Assembly: GCA_921293015.1 (NCBI GenBank)
Contig: OV121092.1
Location: forward strand, 1,742,001 to 1,806,000
Direction: 5' to 3'
Length of the DNA: 64,000 nucleotides
DNA from: Phorcus lineatus
Lineage: Eukaryota > Mollusca > Gastropoda > Trochida > Trochidae
In this document: positions 46,331 to 57,034 of the stretch, piece by piece
Numbering within the stretch: position 1 is the stretch's first letter
How the letters are laid out: every line of letters begins with the position of its first letter
Notes under the pieces: generated by a model
What the model was told of the DNA's origin: nothing
Seen by the model: only the letters and a program-made list of their open reading frames with translations
Databases searched by the model: none
Made by a program: the position numbers and the translations under genes

Positions 46331-48862
46331 GATACCTATCTTTGATTTTTTTTATGTCAAAATCCAAATGCTTATATATAGTTGCTACAATTAACTTTCG
46401 ACATGTTTAACAAATACATTCTATAATGCATAATAACATTTGCAAATAATTGAACTTCCGATATGTAAACACATTAACTGAAATATGCTTGGGTCTAACA
46501 ACTAAAAGCATTTCTGGAAGAAATGCCATTGCGAATACTAACACTCAAGACTTAAACATTTTTTCATGGGACCCTGGGCAGATAATCTAAATTCCCTCCT
46601 CACAAAAGTCAAATTATCTTAAACAATCATTTTGAATTCAAACCTCGCATTGTATATATCACTTCGAAATTTGCCATAAGCAACAAATACACTCCATGCG
46701 GTTTTTCAACCACTTTCAAATTCCTGTACATTACATGGTTTTAGATTTATTTTGGGATAAAAATATTTTTGGTTTATGTGCAGTCCCTTTTGATGTTAAA
46801 GAATGTAATGTATGGTTTTTGGCAACTAGCGGAAAAAAGTTCAACACAGCCACCTTTGTTTTCAAACACACATCGGGTTCTTTCTTATGAAAATAGTGTT
46901 GCATCGCACAGATGAAGGAACCCCAGTCTCTGGAGGTTTTTCTTAGCCCCACAGAGTAACTGGTCATTGAATAGCATCATTTTTTAGTTAAATCTATAAA
47001 TATAGAAAAAATACACATATCAGTAATGTAAGATTACAAACCTTTTCGAGAAACAAACAGGAAGATATCAGTGATAAACGACATATAAAAAATCCTTCCG
47101 TGAATTTAAATGATTACATTGCTTCATACAGTCTGGAAGGATGAGGGTTCCAGACCTTTGACTTCTTAAAATAGAATGGTACCATGAAACACGTCTGTCA
47201 TGCGTATGGCATTCTCGGCCCTTTCTCCCTTCTCTCTCACGTGATGACGCGGTAGCAGCCATCTCATTGAAATCATATTGAAACTACCACGATTTCGTGC
47301 ATCGTGCATCATACATCGTACATCGTACATCGTACATCGTACATCTTACATCGTACATCATACATCTTACATCGTACATCGTACATCTTATATCGTACAT
47401 CGAACATCGTACATCGTACATCGTTGCGTTTTTGATCAGAGTAATAAAACCCGCGCCTGGTGACTTTTAATTTGTCCATTTACCGACATGAATTCAGAGA
47501 GTCAGAGTCCAAATAAAAGATCAAATCCTGCCGATTGCTTTCTGGTCTGGTCGATGATTGGCTTGAATGCTAAGGTCACCTGACTTAACCTCCTATGGAA
47601 CAGTACTCATAATAGAAATGAAAACGAGGCACGATTTATATTTCTAGTCTGATTTGATTGCGATAGTTAACTATGTTATATTGAAAACCGTTTAGATATA
47701 TGGACTTCCTATCTCGTTTTTATCTATGTGGGCAATCTTTTCTGGGTTCATATTTTGTTAACAATCTTAGGACGACTAGTTTTGAATGTTGCTTTGTAAA
47801 TGCGGGGACAGATGTGATTTGAAAGAGTGGTTGCTATTACTTCGTAAATAGATAGAACATTGTACGTGTGTCCATGTCATGTATAAGACCACTCGTGTCT
47901 AAATATCAGTGCGTTCTTCGCTATTCGATTTATTAAATCAGGTAGTCATGTCATGAACATAATATGACATATCAAAATATACAATCATAAAAAATAGTCT
48001 TCATCTGCAGTAGGATGGAAAGCAGTGCCATCGACCGACTTATTTCAAAGTTCTAGTTGCCGAGATGACACGGTTTGGACTGGGTGAAAACGCTTTTTTA
48101 TGAATAACAGGTCGTATTTATTATTTTCATTAGCGTTTTCTTAACAAGGAAATAACCTTTAATATGCATGAAGATACAGCCCCATCCATACCATAATAAA
48201 GCTTCGTAATAAAACTCACAATTAAGAACTTTACTGCCGCTTCAACAGATATGAACAAAGTCGAAATTGTTTACACTTATCATTAAGATGGAATAGAAAG
48301 ACGGAAGCAGAATCGAAACGAGGGATTCATGAAACATGACAGAATTATTTTAAGGAAACAAGTGTTTAAAGGGCATTAAGAATCGACATAAATAAGTATA
48401 GCACAATTTTGCGGATAAAAAACTTCTTTCATATGAAAATCGCTACAAGTGAATGTTTCCTTCAGAAGGTTGGATGATAGATCATTTAAAAATCAAAATG
48501 GTCACGAACACGACTGAAATTTACTTGTTATTGCCTGTTGTACGAAACTGCATGAGAATAAAACTGTAAGAGTTCTTTAAAATGGATTGACATAATTTGA
48601 AAAGCGAAAGTTTTAACAAATTTGATAGTTTCAAATTCTTCTTAGATTAACAAACAATTCACAGTAACCTCTCAAAAGTTAAAAGTTCTGAATTTTCCGC
48701 GTCAAATCTGTTGTTACGTATCTAAACGTATCTAGAATACACAGTTGTGAACGGATGGATTGCAGATTAGAGAAGCGCTCGTAAAATACCATAAAGTCTT
48801 TCTGTAGTAACTTACTTAAAACGTACGTGTAGCTCTCATTTTGTTTCTCTTCAACACTGTAG
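46331..48862. other. Intergenic between the EF-hand gene and its broken paralogue
   Basis: No exon was recognised except the heptamer array listed separately. A diverged relative of the 40028 inverted repeat lies at ~47866-47965. Otherwise it is AT-rich and unstructured. Confidence 0.5.
47292..47425. repeat. 7-bp tandem repeat (ACATCGT)n
   Basis: About 18 imperfect copies of ACATCGT (variants ACATCTT, ACATCAT). Confidence 0.93.
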
Positions 48863-51800
48863 GTCTTTGATGAAAAACGATGCCAACAGGGATGGTTTTC
48901 TATCTCGAAAAGACATTAAGTTGATGGTGGACGCACTTGGCAATGGCAAACACAATAAGTGTCATGTTAAACGAGGATAGCTAGGTAGGTAGGTAGGTGG
49001 ATTTAAGGGCGACGTTGGGCCAAAAATGACCTATAAGCACGGCGTTAAAATTTGAAGACTGTTTCTGGGCTATTTGTAAAACAGTTGATACATAACGGGA
49101 TACACCTTTGTCAGATATATGCCTGTAAGCATGTAAACCACAATGGCCAAGTCTCAAACTAGTGAGAATGATTTCTTTCCTAACCATTGGGCTAAACGAG
49201 GATATAATACAACGAAAGTTACCTCCCCTGAAGATCTCAAGAAACAGAAGGTGTTTTACTCACTTGCATTTCATATTAAGCTCACGTGTATATTTACCCC
49301 TCTACTTGTACCCCTACAGGTCTGCTAATGTTTGATGATGCAAACAGCAACGGTTACCTCTCCCCGAGAGACTTAGAGTTGTTGCCTGATGGACTCGGCA
49401 TAGGGCGAGACGATGAGTGGGTTCATAACGTAAGTCAACTTATATCCGGAGTTGAACTAACAATCTGAATGTGACAAACATGACAAAGACAAAAACTTTA
49501 AAGGACTGGGAAATTTATTCTTGCAAGCTTATAAGATGATAAAGATACATAAGTACATGGTTGTAGAAGCGGACATAAAATCCCCCAGCCCAACCACCCA
49601 ACCAAATTACCTAAAGGGAATTCCCCTTTCTTTCTCCAAGTTGGATGGTCTTGGTATACCTTAACTTAATCGAACACGCATCTGCACTAAATTTACCATC
49701 TCCCACACAAATGTGCTTACTGGGGTCAAACACCCCTTTACAGAGGAAATTGCCAGGTCGAAGCATATAAAAAAATCCAAAAAGAGAGGCTGCCCAAATA
49801 GACGCACCAACTAGATTCTCTAATTCAAGTTTGCAACAGACATGACATGGTAACAATGTTGTTGCGGGTGACTGAGCATCACCAAGTTCTCGGCGCACTC
49901 CTCGTAACAGATTGGAGATATGCCAATTGTCTTTCATAGGATCAGGGAAATCACCTGCTCTGTGCATGTGTGATACAATAGACAAGTACTGTCTAATAGT
50001 TGAATACTTAAAATTTCTAAATTGAAACATATATGCTATATATAAAAAAATAGGTTGATTTGATGCTGGCAGTAGGTTAAAATTCAATCTCGAACAAAAG
50101 TCCAAGTAACAATTCAGCTGGGAATTATATGTTTTCTTTGTAGTCTCTGCCCATCCTTTTGTCTTTAGTCTCTTCACCACTTCTGTGAGCTGGCGTTCCA
50201 CATTCTCCCCATCTGTAATCAATAAATGTCTGTGACATGTGGTCCGCCAATGACGACAGTGAGAATTGTTTATATAATAAACTAGGCAGGAAGTCATATA
50301 TTTATGTAAGTTTGCCATCTTCATGCATTCTAGAAATAGCATCCTCAATAACATTACAAGCCCCTGGATTATGTTCAGCTGTGATACTAAAATTGTTATA
50401 AGCTTGTAACCAAAAGAGATATCTTAAATATGGCATAAGAAAAGGAGACTTGGCTGTTCCTATGTTGATCACAGATTTGGCTGTTACACTGTCTGTTTTC
50501 ACAACCACTGACTTGTCACTCCATTGCTGCCAAAACAACAGCCAACACTTCTTTCACATTTATATGCTTCTCAACAACTGGCGGCATGTCCAATTCCCAA
50601 TTCACATAAACGAAATACCCATTGAAATAGGCACCTACCCCTGTCATGCAAGCATCTGTCTGCACTACAGTTTTCTGACGAGTATCTAGAAAAGATTTTG
50701 CACCATTGAACGTTCCCAGGAAAGACGTCCACCAATTAATATCAGCCTTGAAGTGTTCATCCAACAAGACTTTATCTGATTGACCTGCCAGGTTGTTTTT
50801 CAAATCAATCACCCGACGCAAAAATGTTCTCCCTCCTTGAACCACCATGCATGCCCAGTTGAGTTTTCCTATTAGAGACTCAACTTGCTTCTTGCTGGCT
50901 CTTTTTCTAGTCTGAAAGTCGGCAATCAGTAACTTAAAGTCGCTCAGTTTATTTTCAGGTAGAGATGAGGTTCACAGCTGAGTATCGATTAATACTCCTA
51001 AATACACCAAACTCTGTGATGGGCCTTCCACTTTCTTCCAACTAATATTGAAACCTAAAAATCTCAGCACCTTTATCAAAACATCTAAAGCCTATCTACA
51101 TTTTGCTTTTGAGTCTTCAACAATCAAAAAATCATCCAAATATGCCAAAACAGTCACCCCATATCTCACTTTCATTATTTGACATACAACACTGCTCAAC
51201 GTCTGAAATATTCTTGGGCACTTGGAAGCCCCAAAACGTAGTTTTGAACCTTACATATATGTGATGTCTTTGTCACCACTAAAACGCCAAACCAAACCGG
51301 TAAATTTGAAGTTTGATGGATGAAGGGAACTGACCGATATGCATGTTGTAAATCAACTTTTGCCAAAAATGAGCCCTTATCTACTTCTTTTACAGCATGA
51401 CGCAAATCTATATATGAACATTCACATTCAGACATATAACTATTCATTTATTTATCAACTGGTAAACTGCCATCATGTATAAGTCGCACTTTAGTATCCG
51501 ATTTTGGTATCGCACATAAAGCACTAATAACCTTTGGTTTAGCCCTAGTAGTTACATAGTTGCCAAGCTCTATCTCTTCTAATATCTGCGTCTCTGTCTT
51601 TTCACGTTCTACTGCTGCTGATCTATGGTTCTTTGTCTCAACATTATGTACCAAGTTTTCAGTCTCTACTAATTTAAATCCTTCTGTTACCCCCGTAAGT
51701 ATAAATTCTCTATCAGAATCCCCCTCGTCAAGCAGCAATCCCAATGTCTTTTCATTTAAAGCTGATTTTCCTACTGAAAATGTTGGGCGTTTTGTGACTG

Positions 51801-52694
51801 GAAATCTTGACGTGCAAAGCGATTATGCCCTTCCTTGAAACACTGTGAGCAAACATGTGCCATTCTACACAGCACCAGGGTACACGTCCCTTGATTAAAC
51901 CTTCTGCAGATTTCAACTCCGTCAGGTGTGAATGGGCCTCGTTGACGATTATTTTTACTGTTCGAAGAAGATTGCATCTGCCGAATTACCCTGGCTGTTT
52001 GTGTATTTGGCTTTGGGATGAGCTGGTGTTCTCTGACGTCAGGCTTTGGCGATCCCCACTTGAATCCTTCCCCCGCTTGACACGCCCTGTATTCCTTATC
52101 GTAAAGCAACACGCTTGACCACATATACTTGGCCGAATATCTGCATACGTCTTGTATATACTTCAGATAATGCAAAGAGTCTTCATTAGAAATTTCAGAG
52201 TTTTTCAGAGACATTTTTAAGCGAGTGCCGTGCCGTGCCGTGTCGGTTACGTGCCGCTGCGCCCTCTGTAGTCCAAGGGAGATAATCAAATTCTTAAATT
52301 ACAACTCAAGGGAGGTAACTCCTCTAATACTACAAGCAAACAACACTTTAAGCAATAAAGCCAAAACTCCTTCTTGTTAAAAACTATTTTAACTAAAATA
52401 ACACTGATGGAATACGATACTGACGGGGATGGACGGTTGAACTTCGAGAAGTTCTTTGTCATGTATGCGAGGTCTGGTCTGGTCCCAACTCAACGTGTGG
52501 GGGATCATCCGCCACCGGGAGAAAAGGAAGACACGACGACGAGGATGATTGACGTCTTGTTATCGGGAGATGTGTTTCATCATTTAGAACCTTCATCTGC
52601 TGAAACCCATTTCAGTCTTATTAAAATCGACCATGTTCCAAAGAATAAAATTATTCAATTATTGACTCTAGCGAGATTCGAAAGTACTCTATAA
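48863..52694 (+). pseudogene. Broken EF-hand paralogue (three pieces)
   Basis: 48863-~48958 (after CTGTAG) encodes an EF loop DANRDGFLSRKD. 49320-49429 (after CTACAG) encodes DANSNGYLSPRD and a linker ending DDEWVHN. ~52404-52575 encodes LMEYDTDGDGRLNFEKF and a tail ending IDVLLS. The last two pieces together correspond to the single exon 44648-44935 of the intact gene. The first two pieces are tandem duplicates of each other with a 1-nt phase difference. At 52575 the position of the expected GT donor reads GG. The 3-kb gap holds a retroelement in opposite orientation. Most likely a pseudogene. Confidence 0.72.
49611..52289 (-). mobile_element. Degenerate DIRS/Ngaro-like tyrosine-recombinase retroelement
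   Basis: On the - strand, in order: a gag-like fragment (52289-51771) with a Cys/His cluster (C-RRFNQGTC...C...H-VCSQC...GH); RT pieces (51744-51448, 51447-51196) with motif A AKVDLQHAYRSVP and an active-site YLDD at about 51125-51145 in another frame; RNase H pieces (50848-50516, 50538-50302) with QTDA, KTDS and a Glu in NVKEVL; and a tyrosine recombinase (50354-49611) with the N-terminal arm-binding domain and the first catalytic Arg region FGFFYMLRPGN. The frame stops before the HxxR and Tyr box. Stops and frameshifts throughout and the truncated recombinase make it inactive. No methyltransferase domain was seen. Terminal repeats were not found, so DIRS versus Ngaro stays open. Confidence 0.83.
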
Positions 52695-53097
52695 GGGGTT
52701 TTCTACTCCACAACAATCTGAAAGCAGCTTCACTGCACGTTCAAAACCTAGTCATTAACGGACCAATCACATCATCGCATTTAAAATAAGGATAGCGGCG
52801 ATCAATGTTAATGAATGATAAATGGGAGTTACTTGCCCCTAGATACTGATTCCGAAAGACTTTTCCGGAGTCATTGTGATTTGCTAGTTGCGAATGCGTC
52901 AGAACGTGCGAACCACGAGGGTGATTTCAGACCGTTGTGGTATGTTCGAATCCCGCTAGAGTGAATTTCTAAAAACGTGTATTCTTCTGAACACGGTCGA
53001 TTTTAATCAGACTAAAACCCATATAAAGCGAAATCTGCTATGCTCTAGTAGTCAGCTCTGATATACATGATCAACATGTGATACCAAAGTTTAGAGT
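52695..53097. other. Flank left of the LTR element
   Basis: No gene. ATGTTCGAATCCCGC at ~52942 resembles a Pol III B box and may be a SINE relic, but no A box or tail was found. Confidence 0.4.
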
Positions 53098-53525
53098 TAA
53101 CACAGTGCTATATTTCATCATTTTATTTTGTATAATATTCAGTTATTTGATTCATTATATTTAAGATCTAGACACCAGTTTTGTCATGAAGAATATTCCA
53201 CATTTATTTTGTTTCATATTTTCTTTGTCTTCAACAAGTTTAAAAATGAATCACCAAACCAAATTTATTAATATCACGACCAGTGGTCACTTTCCTTTGT
53301 CTCACTGCCCATTGTCTTGAACTACGGTTAGGCGTGGGTCAGCTAACGGTGGTCTAAATCGAGCGGCCATGTCTTTGTTCCTATTTTTCTTTGTCTTTAT
53401 CAAAATCAATATTCAAAATCTAGTGGTCAAAATGTACCGGTTGGTCTCGTTGACCAATGGACAGTTTGCGTCCGTCCAATTTCGGCAAAATCGATACTAA
53501 TTGTTTAAGTGCTACGCGTCCCCTT

Positions 53526-53554
53526 TATAAGCGAAGGAGCGCTCAATTTCACCA
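53526..53554 (+). promoter_or_regulatory. LTR core promoter: TATAAG and predicted start site
   Basis: TATAAG at 53526-53531 is followed 28 nt later by CCAGTTC, an initiator-like sequence whose A (53554) is the predicted transcription start. That A falls in the loop of a perfect 12-bp hairpin (53541-53552 with 53563-53574). Confidence 0.6.
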
Positions 53555-53593
53555 GTTCTGCTGTGAAATTGAGCCGTTGTTTCTGCTTTTTAG
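53554..53593 (+). repeat. 40-bp direct repeat, upstream copy (start site to splice donor)
   Basis: The 40 bp from AGTTCTGCTG to TGCTTTTTAG are identical to 54461-54500. This copy is followed by GTAAGT, a strong splice donor. The 3' LTR copy has TGCTTTCTAG and GTAAAT here. Confidence 0.95.
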
Positions 53594-54454
53594 GTAAGTT
53601 GAAATTATTCTCGAACCTCTGATTTTATGCTTACTTTCATATTCTCAGTAACAGTAAAAGTTAATCTTCGTGTATATCTTAACGATTGTTATTGCTTATT
53701 TATAATTGGGCGTTATGACTAGCTAGTTCTCATTTGTAACAATTTCATGTATTATTCACACGTATGCACGTGTATGTAAGGTCGTACGCAATGTTGAGCT
53801 GGTTAGAGCGATTGTAGATATAAAGTACCTTTCGTGTATACTAACTACAAAAATCAACTATCCAGTTATCTAATATTCGCTGAGTATGTCTGTATTTTTA
53901 AATGTAAAATGAGTGGCCTTTCTCTGCAAACAACAAGAGCTAGATTGAGTTAATTAAAAGTAATGCTCACAGATAATTACGCCTTGTCGCGAAACGAGCA
54001 CTTCATCTCATTGTATAGCTCTGAACGGACGTCAAGCACGAGTGATCAGCGTGTGTCCAGTTGGGAGTAGGGAGCCTCTTTAAATTGATGTAATAGGATT
54101 AGTTACGGTTCAATAGAGTAGTTTCAAAACAACAGCGTCCAGCTTTCATTCCTTTCGTCCATCACAACAGTTTGGTGTAAATATTTGATCTTTAGAATTA
54201 GTTTTTAAAAAGGCAGTATAATTACAATGTTCCGTGCGTATGGTAAGCTAGCGACCTAGCGCATTGTCGTATGTTATATATTTGCTTTTATTGAATAAAC
54301 ATTGAATTGAATAATATACATTTATTGCAATGAAACTATGTATTAATAAAGTCTCTAATTGATAACATTTGTACTTAATTGATTGTTTAACGATCTTCTT
54401 CACCATTGATATTTGTTATTATTGTTTATGATTATTAATTATGACATGACATGA

Positions 54455-54500
54455 ATAAAGAGTTCTGCTGTGAAATTGAGCCGTTGTTTCTGCTTTTTAG
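54455..54500 (+). repeat. 40-bp direct repeat, downstream copy with AATAAAG before and acceptor-like end
   Basis: 54461-54500 is identical to 53554-53593 but is preceded directly by GAATAAAG (a polyadenylation signal). It ends in a pyrimidine tract plus TTTTTAG, a good splice acceptor, followed by ACTAATC. Confidence 0.95.
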
Positions 54501-54574
54501 ACTAATCACCCGAGTCATCAACTACTTCCCTGGAATCACGTAACAAAGCCAATTAAATATTGGCTAAGTTAAAT

Positions 54575-54589
54575 TGGTGGAGACAAAGA
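54575..54589 (+). promoter_or_regulatory. Candidate tRNA primer-binding site
   Basis: TGGTGGAGACAAAGA starts with TGG, as expected for pairing to a tRNA CCA end, a few bases after the inferred LTR end and just before gag. The tRNA species was not identified. Confidence 0.4.
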
Positions 54590-54595
54590 TTCCTG

Positions 54596-55807
54596 ATGAC
54601 TGGTATTAGTCCAGAAAACTACAAGCAGCGTCTCCGTCAACCATCCCGTATCCCCCTGGTCAGGCCCTCAACAACCACTGCATCATCATCACTCTACCCC
54701 TCTCTCGATCCTACCATCACACCTCCCCCTGCTCCTCGTCTCTCTCCAGTGGACGCTGATCTGCTGCACCCGGTCTCTCTACCGAACTCTCCTCAAACAT
54801 CTCCACGACCTACTCCTCCCTCGTCTCCAGTGATGCAAAACATCAACCTCAGACGTTACAACGGCTCTGAGTCGGCACCTACCTGGTGGCAGGACTTTGA
54901 AGCTCTCAAGGCTCTGCAAAATACCAGCGACGAAAGAGCTTGTTTACTTTTTCCTTTTTACATGGAAGGTGCCGCAAAGGTGTGGCATCAGCAACTGCCT
55001 GATGCTACAAGGCAGAACTATGCAGCCCTCAAGAATGCCTTCCATGTACGATTTAAAAAGTCCACCTTCGACCTCGGCTTGCTCCAACTAACCCAACAGC
55101 CAGGCGAGACGACGGACGACTATCTAACTAGGGTGCAATCATCCACGGCTGGCTGCACCCTGCCGGAGCCTGTCATTGTCGCCCTGGCCGTAAATGGACT
55201 CACTGCCACCTTAAAACAGTGGGTCCACATAAAGGAACCGAAGACATTGGAAGAGGTCCGCCATTATGCACAGGTGGCCCAGTCTTCACAGTCATCTGAG
55301 AAGGCCGTCTCAGTCAATATGGCCGACCTAGCTGACCTCGTCCGTGACCTCCTAAAACCAAAGGAGGAAGCCCATGTAGCCAGCGCTACCGGACAGGCCC
55401 CAGCGATGACCTCTCCACGACCTCGACATCGATCGGTCCATCGCCAGGACAACCACTCAAGACAGCCACCCCAGTGCATGCAGCCTCCTCCGATGCCAGC
55501 ACACTTTACGCAACCTCCTCCGATGCCAGCTCACTTTACGCAGACTCAACCTATGCCACCTCACTGGACCCCAGCCGCCCATCTTCCCCCACCAATGCAA
55601 CAGGCTCCTATGTATCCGGGAGGATATGTGCAGCAAACACCGTACAACCAGCCCCCATTTAGACCGACAAAATGCTCCGGATGTGGTAAGTACTGCCTTT
55701 CACGTTCGCAATGTCCTCATGCTAACACGATATGCACATTTTGTAATTACAAAGGCCATCACGTCAGTGTATGTAGGAAAGCTAGCCGTTATTTCATGCA
55801 ACAATAG
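54596..55807 (+). CDS. Gag-like capsid/nucleocapsid polyprotein
   Basis: A 403-codon frame from ATG 54596 (a longer frame starts with TTG at 54560 inside the leader/primer-site area and is unlikely to be the start) to UAG 55805-55807. It packages element RNA into particles. A Pro/Ser-rich N-terminal region is followed by a retrotransposon Gag core (~105-200, with FYMEGAAKVWH), a Pro/Gln/Met-rich stretch with repeats of PPPMPAHFTQ, and a Cys-rich end holding a classic CCHC knuckle CTFCNYKGHHVSVC preceded by a second Cys cluster. It ends in the same frame as pol, so Gag-Pol would need UAG readthrough. The frame is intact. Confidence 0.92.
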   Translation: MTGISPENYKQRLRQPSRIPLVRPSTTTASSSLYPSLDPTITPPPAPRLSPVDADLLHPVSLPNSPQTSPRPTPPSSPVMQNINLRRYNGSESAPTWWQDFEALKALQNTSDERACLLFPFYMEGAAKVWHQQLPDATRQNYAALKNAFHVRFKKSTFDLGLLQLTQQPGETTDDYLTRVQSSTAGCTLPEPVIVALAVNGLTATLKQWVHIKEPKTLEEVRHYAQVAQSSQSSEKAVSVNMADLADLVRDLLKPKEEAHVASATGQAPAMTSPRPRHRSVHRQDNHSRQPPQCMQPPPMPAHFTQPPPMPAHFTQTQPMPPHWTPAAHLPPPMQQAPMYPGGYVQQTPYNQPPFRPTKCSGCGKYCLSRSQCPHANTICTFCNYKGHHVSVCRKASRYFMQQ

Positions 55808-57034
55808 GGCTACGCGCCTGATTCTCAGACACCTGAGGTCAGGCAAGACATTCCTGTTGTGTCTCTTGTAGCTCCTTTAACAAAAAATTTAGTGAGCTTA
55901 AAACTGGGTTGTGTCCGCACAACCGGCCTTGCCGATTCTGGTGCTTCAATCTCTTGTGTAAGTGAGCGGTTACTTGCTAGAGCAGGATATTCTCAACGCC
56001 ATTACAAACCCTGTTTACTTACAGAAATCATAGGTGTAGGTGGTGAACGCGTGCCAATTTTAGGCACTATCTCTCTAGACATCAACATAGGCAATGCTCT
56101 CTTTTCTCATTCCTTCTATGTCTTTGCACACATACACCATTCTCTCATTTTGGGACTTGATTTTCTAGAGAAGAACAAGGTCATCATTGATCTAGCCAAT
56201 AAATGTATACACATTCATGAAGGTCTTCTCTCTGTTCCTCTTGTCACATCTGGTGCTGGTCATGCTAGAGCTAAAAAGTCTTTCACTATCCCTCCTCACT
56301 GTCAAACTGACGTTCCTATAACCATCTCTCGCACACCACCTGGTGAGGTGCTTCTACTAGAACCTTCTCCTAGCTTGTCTAAACTCAACCTTCAAGGCGC
56401 TCGATGTTTGGTTGTTAGTGGTCCAAGCGTTAGCGCATTCTTAACCATAGTTCATAAGGTCAAGGTTAAGAGTACTCAGGTACTTGCGACAGCTGCAGAG
56501 GTCAGCTCTTCTGCTGTCTACCCACTAACTGACCAGCCGCCTCCTCCAACACCTCCCGCTGTCCATCATGTCAGTACTACTCACCAAGTACCGAATCAAC
56601 CAACCACACCCACTCATTATCCCTCCTCTCTTGACTTAGACATTGACCTCAGCCAGTCAGATCTTTCACAGCATGAAAAACAACAACTTTTGACATTCCT
56701 CAGAGCTAATCACACTGCTTTCGCTCACAATTGGTCACAATTAGGCAAAACTAATTTACATCACCATATCATAGAAACTGGTGACGCCAGACCTGTTCGT
56801 TTGCCATTTTACAGACAGAATCCAGTCATTAGAAAAGAATGTTCAAAACAAATTAAGGAAATGTTAGGAGCTAAGATAATCCAACCAAGTACATCTGCTT
56901 GGCACTCACCAGTGGTTATGGTAAAGAAAAAAGACAGTACCTATCGCTTTGCAGTCGACTATAGGAGATTAAATTCTATCACACGTCCCATATTTTTTCC
57001 GCTTCCAGTCATGCTAAAATATTTACAGTGTTAG
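55808..57034 (+). CDS. Pol part 1: aspartic protease and RT N-terminus (ends at a frameshift)
   Basis: Directly continues the gag frame after the UAG. The pepsin-like retroviral protease has the catalytic motif LADSGAS at about 55931-55951 and a downstream IILGLDFLE-type segment (LILGLDFLE). The RT fingers follow, with KEMLGAKIIQPSTSAWHSP and FAVDYRRLN. The frame ends at TAG 57032-57034, shortly after the PLP motif, because a small deletion near 57008-57012 shifts the reading frame. This breaks the RT between the fingers and the first catalytic Asp. Confidence 0.9.
   Translation, partial: GYAPDSQTPEVRQDIPVVSLVAPLTKNLVSLKLGCVRTTGLADSGASISCVSERLLARAGYSQRHYKPCLLTEIIGVGGERVPILGTISLDINIGNALFSHSFYVFAHIHHSLILGLDFLEKNKVIIDLANKCIHIHEGLLSVPLVTSGAGHARAKKSFTIPPHCQTDVPITISRTPPGEVLLLEPSPSLSKLNLQGARCLVVSGPSVSAFLTIVHKVKVKSTQVLATAAEVSSSAVYPLTDQPPPPTPPAVHHVSTTHQVPNQPTTPTHYPSSLDLDIDLSQSDLSQHEKQQLLTFLRANHTAFAHNWSQLGKTNLHHHIIETGDARPVRLPFYRQNPVIRKECSKQIKEMLGAKIIQPSTSAWHSPVVMVKKKDSTYRFAVDYRRLNSITRPIFFPLPVMLKYLQC

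Larger units (their letters stand above)
53098..54570 (+). repeat. 5' LTR (3' limit inferred)
   Basis: The left limit is fixed by homology with 63122. The right limit is inferred: the LTR starts TAAC, and GTTA at 54567-54570 would be its inverted partner, 4 nt before a TGGTGG primer-site candidate. TATA box, start site, splice donor and AATAAA signals lie inside (listed separately). Confidence 0.7.

Noticed and set aside
52942-52960. Pol III B-box-like GTTCGAATCCC as a SINE
   Set aside because: No A box, body or tail recognised nearby; left as a note only.
54560-54595. TTG start of gag
   Set aside because: It overlaps the inferred LTR end and primer-binding site; the first ATG at 54596 is the better start.
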